Source: Miscanthus floridulus
Taxonomy: Eukaryota; Streptophyta; Magnoliopsida; Poales; Poaceae
DNA length: 64,000 nt
Direction of reading: 5' to 3'
NCBI RefSeq assembly: GCF_019320115.1
Contig: NC_089584.1
Location: 103,539,208-103,603,207, forward strand
The notes beneath the pieces are model-generated. The model was not told the origin of the DNA. It made no database searches and was given only the letters and a program-made list of their open reading frames with translations. The position numbers and the translations under genes were made by a program. Positions 20,321 through 30,841 of the stretch are shown piece by piece (the first letter of the stretch is position 1; every line of letters begins with the position of its first letter).

Positions 20321-23300
20321 CGGCTGCACCCAGCTCAAGTACCATCGCACAGGAAGCATGAGCCTTTTTTTTTCTTTTTAGCAGAGAGAGCGTTTTCTTC
20401 GAGGAACTTTTGGAGCAGAATTTCAAATTATAACACAGTGCGACGGATGCTGTTGTCGTGCTGCACACATCCTGCGTGTCTCTGTGTCATGCACATTACT
20501 TGTTCTGTCGCTTTCTACCTGTCAAACGGTGGAACTGGAGCTAAGCCGCTGTTTCGCTAGAAACAGGTGTTTGCGTCCAAATGAAGACATCTTAAAAATG
20601 AAGAAAACCACACAAGTGGATGGGAGGGGCATATTAAGATGTTAAGCTATTGGTCACACCAATGATACATTTGAAAACATCAAACTAGAAAACTTTGCAT
20701 ATGCTTTGCATAAAAGAAAAGAAAGTCGCATATGCTTTGCATAAAAGAAAAGAAAAGGGGACGGCAGCATATGGTTTTCAGCAAGATGGAAATTCCGAAG
20801 GGATAATGCTTCACAAAATGAAAATATTCCCACATAAACAGTTGAAGATCATTTACCACGGGTTGGAAACTACGTGTATACTTGCAACAATGCATGGACA
20901 ACAGCTAGAAAACTTTCAAGAGTTTGGATAAAACAATGCCCAGGTTCATAGATGCAACCAGACAAACATGGTAAATTCTAGCATATCTATGTCACAAAAA
21001 CCAACTAACTCTCTCTGTTTGTACACATGCAAAATGACATTTTTATAGTTTTGTCTAATGAATACACGTGACCTCTGGGTTCTCAAAGGGCAAAAACTAC
21101 TGAGTGAAGGGTGAAGTGTTGGCGAATTTAATTCTGTTGGAACAGATTGCAGTTGGATGACAGATGCCTTTTGAATTTTTAAGAAATTCACTCACAGCAT
21201 GGATACATGAGAACATGTCAAAACTAGCTGCTTCAGAAAGCGAAAGGTTAGGCTAGCCAAAAACTAGTTATTAGGAAAAATGACAAGGGGACCCCCCTTG
21301 CAATTTTCTCTTTCTTTAAACAATTCTAAAATCCAAATTGATCATGTATCAAATCATCCTGAAAATTTCTAATCTATCTTGTCTTAATATAAATGAGGTT
21401 TGCTAGGATGTATATTTTCCAGGATAAATGTTGTGGAAGCATTGACTTAAGCTTGCTTGGAACAACAAAAAGAGCGCTATGAACTATTGGAAGATTATAT
21501 GTGTATAATATAAACAGCAAAACTTGTAGTCCTGGCTATGAACTTAGTTGCTTATAAGATTGTATGGAATGGATCCACACAAGCTCTTTGATAGAGCAAC
21601 TACCAGATTAAGATTCTTTTGTACTTGTAGCAACTAGCAGCCTAAAGTAATACCTCATACCTGTGCCACCCCCGCGCACTGCGGGTTTTCGTCAGAACAT
21701 GGAGGATTCTCAATCTGACTTTGGGATCTCACGATACCACCTTGGCCTTTTGCAACGGGGAAGTACTAAAACAAGAATAGTTAATATACTTGATCCACAT
21801 ATATACAGAATATAAAGGAACCATGGACATTTGAAACTACCCCACAGATCAAACGCAAGGATGTCATGGTTCAATATCTTAAATCTTGAATATGTGATAA
21901 AGTTAGCTGTATGCCGATGTAAAACCCATCCTAGTAGAGGCTGGAACTTTGTTCCCTTATCTAAAAAATGCTTGATCATCCTGAATTCAGTATAACCTTG
22001 GCAGTTGGCACAATATGTGTTGTGGTATTGCAAATAATACATTTAGTTCTGCGTATTCGACAAATCAAACTAGTTGTACAACTAACAATGCGCTAATTTG
22101 TACATTCCCTGTTCATAGGTATACTGATCTGTGGAGGACGCAGACAATCAGTGCAGACAGGAACATGGATCAATCTTTGACGGAGCTGTTTGACGATGGC
22201 CTGCTCTTGTCATGATCTAGGAAGACATTGAGCTCTGCATAGTCTCTGTAAGCGCAGTTGCAACCAGGACAGTATGGTATTGCATAAAAGATTTCATTGT
22301 TGCTTACTGTATGCTAACAGCCAGGTAGCCAACTGGTAGGCAATCAAATATGCTGCAAGTTCGTCATGAAATATGTTGCTGTTTCTCCGTACTTGCTTGT
22401 AGTACTTCACTAGCATATTTTTTCTTCATTGTTCTTCACATCTTATATAGCACAAAAGTATGGAAGCAGATAATATGCATGCCTTATTAGAGCATTATCA
22501 CAGAATCAAATGCATGCAAAATGGTTACACATTCATATAAAGACAACACTAAAGCTCCCCAATCAAACCAAATTGAAAGGAATGCAAGCACAAAACTGAC
22601 GGTTCTGATTGCCCTGGTTCAAGTTCAACACACAGTGGCCAAACTGCCTTTGTCATTTCTAATCTAAAAGAGTAAAACATCTTGCGGGAATATGCGGCTC
22701 TATCTGTTCTTTTCGAGACTAGTACAATACTAGTTCAGACTGAAATTATTGGTTCAGACCTGACACGTTCCTGGTCGTACGTATTGTTCCAAGTTTTCTC
22801 TCTGGATGTGTAATGCATAACCGCCAAGTTGCTCATGCCAAAATGTCAACCTCTGTCTCGATCGCATCCAATTGGTCGCTAGTTGTTACCACTAGTCTTT
22901 TTTATGGACGTCACAGGATGGCCCTGGCCTTCAACTCCATCATACCGGTGACCCCAGCAGCTGGACGTGGCGATTCGGTTCGGTGGCCAGCTGCGGAAGC
23001 CAATCCCTCTGCTCCTAGATGTGTCACTATTACGTCATTATAAAGCTAGTTGAGTCCTGATACAATGGGGTTGTCATTATAAAGCTAGTTCCGTTTCAGC
23101 AATATTTATCTGTCTACTTTGAGAGTTGAGACGACTTCAGTTTTGTTCTTTGTATTTTATTTGTGTTGGTATACGTGCTGGATTAGAATCTTGCAGCTGC
23201 CTCAAGTAATTCAGATGATATCTTAAAATAAATATATGTTTAAATACACAGCAGCTGGCTATATATATTGAATCAGTAGAACTAATCTCCCATCTTATAC

Positions 23301-23328
23301 ACATGTATACCATTGATGGGCTAGTCAT
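20321..23328. other. Intergenic region with a tandem duplication and one possible exon
   Basis: Mostly AT-rich with no convincing gene. At 20693-20757 the phrase GCATATGCTTTGCATAAAAG is duplicated in tandem. At 22117-22215 a short open stretch follows a pyrimidine-rich tract ending TTCATAG, a plausible splice acceptor. It reads RYTDLWRTQTISADRNMDQS and so on to a stop, and may be the last exon of an unrecognised or captured gene. Short decayed exon-like stretches lie at 21650-21780. I can assign no product. Confidence 0.35.
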
Positions 23329-23592
23329 GAATAAGAGCGACTTCGAGAGCCTCTCTATATCCTTTGTTATTGTTAGGAATATAGATTTTGATAGAAAAAT
23401 AACTTCTAATAGCTTGTTTAAATAGATCCCCAAATATTGTCATTCTCGCTAGTCAAATATCTCTAGAGTGCACATAAGATATAGAAAAACTATTGGAGGG
23501 TGGAAGATATAGAGAGCGATTTTTATTTAAATGGCTCTTCAAATAATGATTTAGAGAGAGTGAGTTCAACAAAGTCTCCTGGAGATGCTCTA
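23329..23592. mobile_element. AT-rich MITE family, copy 3
   Basis: Near full length. It starts ATAAGAGCGACTTCGAGAGCC and ends TCCTGGAGATGCTCTAA. It shares TAGAGTGCACATAAGATA and AGATATAGAGAGCGATTTTT with the other copies in this window. Confidence 0.7.
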
Positions 23593-23689
23593 ATCTTGAG
23601 CTAAATGGAACTCCTATTTGTAAAAAAGGTTTGCAACCGATCCAGTAAGCACCAATTGAATTATTAAACAAAGTAGTTTTTTAGTAAAT

Positions 23690-23876
23690 TACATCTGCGG
23701 TCCCTAAACTATTACGCGATTCTCATCTAGGTCCCTGAACCATAAAATTGGATACCTAGGTTCCTAAACTATTTAAGTATACCATCTCGGTCCAAAACAA
23801 CCATGTCATAGTCCATTAATTAGCTGACGTGACGCTCCAGCGTGGAACTGACATGTGGGTCCGTAGCTCATAATTC
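23690..23876. mobile_element. Fragment of a GGTCCCTAAACT-type MITE
   Basis: Repeated phrases CGGTCCCTAAACTATT, AGGTCCCTGAACC and GGTTCCTAAACTATT are the hallmark of a common grass inverted-repeat MITE, of which only one arm is present. No coding capacity. Confidence 0.5.
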
Positions 23877-24220
23877 ACTACAAGAAATTTTGGGATCTAT
23901 GACAATTTCTAAAAAAAATTAATATAGGTTCATGGCATAAGATTTATGATTCACTATGAGAAATACTTTTATAGTATAATTCTTATGTTATGAAATTATA
24001 ATGATTCTTTTGAAATAGATGGTCTAATATAGTAATGTTTGACTTAGAACAGTAGTTTAGGTCCTCTTGGAGTCCAAGCTAAGAAAGGAAATTACCACCA
24101 TTTTCATATGTTTTACTTTTATAGTATAATTCATATGTTATGAAATATGATACATGTGAAGGAAAGTCAATAAAAGTAATTTTGCATCACACGACTTTGA
24201 CTCAGTAGAAAAGGATATAC
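23877..24220. mobile_element. Possible CACTA-type terminus and AT-rich sequence
   Basis: The phrase CACTACAAGAAA at 23877 matches the classic En/Spm (CACTA) terminal sequence. No matching opposite end TTTCTTGTAGTG was found nearby, so this is either a truncated element or a chance match. The rest is AT-rich and contains a direct repeat of ACTTTTATAGTATAATTC(TATG) near 23966 and 24114. Confidence 0.4.
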
Positions 24221-24512
24221 GAGCAACTCCAAGAGCTTATATCCTTCCTAATTGACGGGAATGAGAATATAGATTTGGGTGAAAAATATCACCCAACGAA
24301 TTCTTTAATTAGATATCAAAAAATATTGTCATTCTCTGTTTCAGATTTATTGCTAACCAAGGATAGAGAGCGGGCTGGCTCTCTAGAGTGCACATAAGAT
24401 ACAGAAAATTTATTGCATTGTGAAAAGATATAAAGAGCGATTTTTGTTCAAATAACTCTCCAACTGATAATTTAAACAGTGAGTTTAAGAAAGACTTTTA
24501 GAGATGCTCAAA
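24221..24512. mobile_element. AT-rich MITE family, copy 4
   Basis: It begins CGAGCAACTCCAAGAGC and ends TTTAGAGATGCTCA. It shares CTCTAGAGTGCACATAAGAT and AAAGAGCGATTTTTGTT with copies 1 and 3. Confidence 0.68.
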
Positions 24513-25436
24513 TGTGGTTAACGTTTTTTCTGAAGTTAATTTTATTTTTGCAACACAAGTTTTGTTATCTATATATTTTCTTAAAATTTGGTAGTTTGTC
24601 ATAATAAAAATTGCAAGGGTACGCAGTAGGCGACCTACAATGAAGGCTAACCAACCAGAGCAACCCGGAAAAACCTTTAGTTTGCCGAGTGCATTCAATC
24701 GGGCAAACACTCGGCAAAATAATTGCACTTGGCAAAAAAGCAAAAAAAACAGTCGGCAAAGCTAGGCACTCGATAAAGAAATATGTTTGCCGAGTGTAAT
24801 TATTTAGCACTCGACAAATAATTTCACTTTTTTCCTCTTCTAACCTTAGAAACTTTTTCTACTCTCCTATAACACCATAAAATTTGCATAATTTTAAAAT
24901 AGGAGAAAATAATTTAATTATGTATTTTTGTGAGCATTTGAATTTAGAAAAATAATAATTTTGTTCTAATTAAAATCAAATATAGGTCTACATATATGTA
25001 TGTGCATTCATGCTACTGCATATTATTTGTATTGCTTGGTTTGAAGTCAGATTTCAAATTGATTTGAATTTGCGTTTTGAAATTACTTTGGAAAATTTGG
25101 AAAAGAAAAATGAATTTCCCTTCCTCCCCTTCCATGCTTTCAGCCTAGGTCGGCCTGCTTCCGCGTGGCCTGCCTCTCCTTTCTTCCAGCGTTGGCTCAT
25201 CTCCCTCGGCGTGCCCCGCTTCTCCCGCACGGCCCAGCAAAGCAGTCGGCCCAGCTTCATAGCCCAGTAGCCTGCGCCGTGCGTCTCTTCTCTCCTTCCT
25301 CCCACTGACAGCCGAGCCCCACCTGTCAGGGTCACCGTCTTCCTTTGGATCATGTTCGAGCCGGACACCACCGCCGCCGTCGCCATGAGTCCACCTCCTC
25401 TACGTGTCATGCCATGCCGCCCAAGCCAACTCTGCC

Positions 25437-25447
25437 TTATAAATACC
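25437..25447 (+). promoter_or_regulatory. TATA-like promoter in the Tekay-like solo LTR
   Basis: CTTATAAATACC follows a GC-rich block and precedes a leader-like GC-rich stretch. This placement fits the U3/R promoter of the LTR. Confidence 0.5.
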
Positions 25448-25795
25448 TAGCCCCATGTCTCCACCTCCATCCCAAGCTCTAGCGCCGCAGCCATCCTCGC
25501 CAAGATGCCGCGTCGCTGCCTAGCCCTAGCCGCCGCCATTGCCGTCCGTCTCGCTAAGCGCAGCGCTGCCCATCGTCGCTTCATGCCAATGTAAATCATC
25601 TAGTCGTGTTCGCCATCGTATTCTCTATCTTCTCGTGCTTTTGCTTCGTCGAACGGTGGTCCGTGGACTGAGTTCACCGAGCGCCGCCCATCGCCGGCCA
25701 AGGAGCCGCCGTGGAGCACGCCGTCGTTCGTCGGCGTCACCTCTCATCCGTCCAATCCAATCCCGGCCGCCCGAATCTAATCTGACCGCCCATAT

Positions 25796-27269
25796 TGAAG
25801 GATACCCTGTAAGGAAAATGGACCCTAGGCCTATTTACTTTGGATTTTGGTGTTTGATGCCAACACAACCAAATTGGACTAATGAATTTGCAAGTGATTG
25901 TTTTGTAGTTCAATAGGATGCAAGACGTGACTTGGACAAAGGCGACGTGATGATCCGATGATCAACACCTCAAGCAAGACCTTAGGAGCACAAGAGAAGA
26001 CCCAAGATATTAGGCAAAGTCCAAGCATAAAGATAGGAACCAAGCCGCACGCAAGATCGCAAAGAAACGAGCTCACAGAAGTGACTGAACGTTGGACCGG
26101 ACACTGGAAGAAACTGACCGGACGCTCCGATTAGTGGCTCAGCAACAGCAGGCGTCAGCAGCAGCGACCGGACGCACCGATGGCACTGTTCATCAGTCCG
26201 ACAACACACTCAGCAAGTGACCGGATGCTGGTGGCAAACCAACCGGACGCAGGACAGCAGCGTCCGATCGAGTACAGAGGTTCCAGAGCGGTGAAATTGC
26301 GACTGGACGTATCCGGTGGCAACTGACCGGACGCTGGCAGCGTCTGATCAGCTGATTCGCGGCTCCAACGGTCGGGACGACCGGACGCGTCCGATCAGGA
26401 TGACTCCAGCGTCCGGTCAGTAGCAGAAAAGCGGGATTTCATCCCCAACGGCTACTTTCTCAGTGGGGCTTATAAATACAACCTCCAATCGGCCATTTGG
26501 TATGTGTGGAGCTGAGGAAACATACCAAGGGTGTTGATACACCATTTTAGTGATCTCCACTTGCATAGTGCTTAGTGTTTTATTAGGTGATTAGCGTAGG
26601 TGCTTTGTGAAGTGCTTAGGTTGATTAGACCACCGCTTATGCGCTTGCTCTAGGTTTAGGCCTAGTGTTTAGTGAGGTTTGCATACCTCTTATCACTCGG
26701 TGCTTGCGAGCACCATTGTTGTACATCGGAGGGGCTTGTAGTCTTGCGAGATCACACCAACCGAGTTTGTGGTGTGGCCGCCACCATGTACCGGAGGAAA
26801 CAAGGCCCGCGGCGTTTTGGCCGAAAGCTTGATTATAAAGACGGCGGGAAGCATTCGGGAGAGGCTTGCCGGAAGGCACGTCGGAGACCTACTTGCGCGT
26901 GGGAAAGGCCCGAGGCTATCCACGGAGTTACCCGACCGGGAGCTTGGCCCTTGCGAGGGATTTCTTGAGAGGGGCTCCAATGAGGACTAGGGGGGAGCTT
27001 GCGTGCTTCTCGATACCTTAGTAAAAATAATGGAGTCGTCGACGGGAGTTTGCATATCTCTACATTGCTCTTTAGCTTCCGCATTTACATTGATTGCTTT
27101 ACTCCTTTTGTGGTAGAGATAGCAACACACTAGCAAAACCGTAGTTGCATATTTATATAGTTTCTTTTACATAGGTTTTGCTAAGGTTAGAAAAAGAGGA
27201 CATAGTTTAGAGTTAGATTTTTAAGTTGCCTAATTCACTCCCCCCTCTTAGGCATCACAGTCCCCTTCA
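25796..27269 (+). repeat. Solo Sirevirus-type LTR (1474 bp)
   Basis: It starts TGAAGGATACC and ends CAGTCCCCTTCA, with inverted TGAAGG/CCTTCA-like ends. It carries the Sirevirus LTR hallmarks: the CCGGACG cluster (26085-26420) and the C-tract TTCACTCCCCCCTCTTAGGC near its end (27235-27255). The flanking pentamers CATAT and TACCC do not match, so no target duplication is visible. Confidence 0.8.
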
Positions 27270-28432
27270 TACCCCTTCGCTGGCATTTTTGCAAAAAATC
27301 CCTTACAACTAATTAGATCTTAACCCGTAGTCCATAGCGTCTTTTCAGATTTCGTTTTCTTCTTTTGAAAGCGTACTTTGTTCGGTTAGATCTAAAATAC
27401 GTTTTCACATATTCACAGTTTTGCCACTAATCTTGTTTTAGCCATAAAATCTTTGTTTTAACTCCGATTTGATCCGTTCAAGTTATGTTAGGTTCGTAAT
27501 TCCATAATCTACATGTTCATACTACTGTTAAGTATATTTTTAACTTTTAAAATTCGATGTTAGATTTAATCTATTATTTTACTAAAGGAAATCTTGTTTA
27601 ATTCATAACTTCTTCGTTTTAGCTCCGATTTTTGTGATCTTCGCGTCTGTGTGTTCGTAGTGAGACGTAGATTCGTTTTACAAACTTTTCATCTTGATTT
27701 TATGTTGATTGATGTACTATTCTAATCTATAGCTTTTGTTTGCTATGCATGATTGCTTCTGGATGCTTGTATGTTGTTGTGATTATCGAGTATAGACGGT
27801 GAGCAATTCGTGGGAGACCAAGAGTACTACTTTGACAAGCAGGAACAACATGAGTACTTTGTTCAAGACAAGTATAGCATGTGATCATCCTTGTTTCCTA
27901 TTCACTTTAATACATTAAATTTATGTTGCATGTGTCGCCTTGATAGGAATTCCCTAGAATTAAACTTTTACCTTGTCACCTACGGGATATGCATTGGATA
28001 GCTTTGCTAGTGCTTAATTAAACCATGATCTTGTAACTTGACTAATGGTATATGCAATAAACATTAAAATATAACTTTTTTAGCAACTTGGAAATAGGGG
28101 GGCTGGAGTGTTTAGCTACTTTCTAAATGCTTCATATTCCTCTCCCTAAGGACTTATCTATAAGTGATCATCCGGGACTTACAGTATAGCTATGAGGGCT
28201 ATATGGCTCTGGCTTTAGCTCAGTATGAGGACATTTTCTAGCTTGTTAGAGGTTACATTTATGGTGCAAGAGGGGTGTGTTCCGGGTTGGATATAGTGCG
28301 GCCTCTATCCGCTAGTGTATAGGATGCACGTCACTGTGCCTGTCGGAAGAGGAGCCCTATATTCGCTGGCCACAGAAACCTAGCGGCCCTAACTTGTTAG
28401 ACGAACCTTTGAAAGGCTTCATAGTGACCCCT

Positions 28433-30826
28433 TGTAAGGTCGAGATGGCAACTAGAGGGGGGTGAATAGTCATTACTAAAACTTAATAGCGCCGGCTAAC
28501 CAAAACAAGTGCGGAATTAAAACTATCGGTATAGCCAATACTACACCCCTCTATCTATGTTCTCTAGCACCTCACTAAGATCCTAATTAAGCAACAAAGG
28601 TGCCAGGCTAGCTAGAGCTCACCTAACCAATTCTAGGAGCAAGGTCACACAAACCTATACTACTAGTACTTCAAGCAATGAGGGAGCTCCTACACATGCT
28701 AGTAAGCAAAAGCACAAAGCCAACTAAGTTTACTAGCAATGCTCAATAACAAGGCAACCAATGCCAAATTAGAGAGCGCAAAAACTTAGCTACACAAACT
28801 AAGCAATGTGACTAACAAGGTTATACAAACTAAATTAGCCACACAAGGGAGCTACTTCTATGCTACACAAGCAAGAAGGTAACTAGTGAGCTACATAAGC
28901 TAACTAATTACAAGAGCAACTACACAAGCATAATATATATAAAAGTAATCACAAGCTTGTGTAAGGGGATTGCAAACCAACGGGAAGAACAAGGTTGACA
29001 CAGTGATTTTCTCATGAGGTTCACGTGCTTGCCAACATGCTATGTCCCCGTTGAGACAAGCTCCAAGGTTGCCGTCGGTCCTCTTGCTAGTGGTGACCCA
29101 CAAGTCACACTCTCCCACATGGAGTGCTTACCACAAGCTCTAGCACTTGACCCGGCCAGACCACTTGTCGCTCTTCGCATCTCGCTCTACCAGAGTTGCT
29201 TTTCACGGCTCTCGCAGGGCAAGCACAATGCCCCTCACAAAGCTCTTCTCTAGAGCACCGCACAAACTTCTTGCGGGCTTCGACGGAGAGAACCACCAAG
29301 CCATCTAGGAGGTGGCAACCTCCAAGAGTAACAAGCACCACCGGCTTGCAACTCGATCACCTAGTGCCACTCGATGCAACCTCCTGATGCAATCGCACTA
29401 GAATCGCTCACTCACTCAATCAGATGAACACTATCAAGCTAGAGTGTGATAGAGGGCTTCCAAGCACCACCACATAAGCCACCAAGGCTCTAGTGTGCTC
29501 AGCTACCAGCTATGGCCGAGACCACCTTCTATTTATAGCCCTACATGCTAAACTAGCCATTACCCCTTCACTGGGCAAAACTCTAGATGACCGGACGCTC
29601 CGGTCAGATCAACCGAACGTAGGACCTCAGCGTTCGGTCAACAGATGGCTGCCACATCATCCCTGCCTTCAAATACTGAGCGCCCAATCTCAACGGTTAA
29701 GTTGTGACTAGATGCTGCATAGTGAATGACCGAATGTAGGACCCTAGCGTTTGGTCACTTCCAGTAAGGTTCCACTCATGACCGAACGCGTCCGATCGGT
29801 CACAATCGAACATAGCCTCAGCGTCCGGTAATTCTCCAACTTTTCTGCGTTGTCTACGTCACCGTATGTCCACCTAACCGGACGCACCCTGCCAGCGTTC
29901 GGTCACTTTCAGCGCCAGCGTCCGGTCATAGACTGATGCCTGCGCGCACTCTATTGCCACTAACTGGACGTAGGACCCAGCGTCCGGTCACTGCGTGACT
30001 AGTATCCGATCACTTACAGTGACCTTCGTTATATTGCCGAGTTGATCCACATCAACTCCAACTTCATCTCCTTTGTAAATGTGCCAACACCACCAAGTGT
30101 ACACCACCATGTGTATGTGTGTTAGCATTTTCACAATCATTTTCCAAAGGATTAGTCACTCAACTTGCCACGCCACTCGATCCTAGCGACGATGCAAAGT
30201 TAGATCACTCGAGTGGCACTATATAACCGATATGCAAACAAGTTTGCCCCTCTTGATAGTACGGCCATCTATCCTAAACCTGGTCATAAACTTCTCTACA
30301 CACCTATGACCGGTGAAATGAAATGCCCTAGGTTATACCTTTGCCTTGCGCATTCCATTCCATCTCCTCCAATGTCGATGCAACACATGCACCAACACAA
30401 TCAACAATGATATGATCCACTTCATATCATCATGGGATCATATTGGTTCATCGATCTTGACTTCACTTGCTTTTCACTGTTGCCTTCATCCATCAGCGCC
30501 AAGTCTTGCTTAAGCTTCACCACCACGCGGTCCATCACTCCAAAGCCTCTGACTTACCCTTCACGCTTGCAACCGGTCCATCAAGCCAAGTTATGTCTTA
30601 ATCTTCTCCACCTTGATCACATGACTCAATGTCATGTCTCATTTACAATGAGCTCCTTCATCATCACATGTGTGAGCTTTGCAACATCTCCAAGTCATTT
30701 TCACCTTCATGGCATATGTTGCTCACACACATGTACCTGTAGACTAATCACCTATGTATCTCACATAAACACAATTAGTCCACCTAGGTTGTCACTCAAT
30801 TATGAAAACCACATAAGGACCTTTCA
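28433..30826 (-). repeat. 3' LTR of the non-autonomous element (2394 bp)
   Basis: Plus-strand ends are TGTAAGGTCGAG and AAGGACCTTTCA. It matches the copy at 36281-38648 along its length with scattered, mostly transition differences. It includes the 19-nt palindromic motif at 29588-29606 and the C/G tract at about 28452-28470. Confidence 0.92.
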
Positions 30827-30841
30827 ATCTCCCCCTTTTTG
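30827..30841 (-). other. Polypurine tract
   Basis: The minus strand reads AAAAAGGGGGAGAT directly against the LTR start. This marks the 3' end of the internal region and confirms minus orientation. Confidence 0.88.

Noticed and set aside
21710..22042. A 110-codon minus-strand ORF with a faint F-box-associated-domain look
   Set aside because: The similarity is limited to a few residues (ILAFDLW), composition is poor and no exon structure supports it.
24546..24560. CAACACAAGTTTTG as the left CACTA end with a CAA duplication
   Set aside because: It matches the right terminus too poorly, and the subterminal repeats start only at 24680; the degenerate AACCCGGAAAAA at 24661 fits better.
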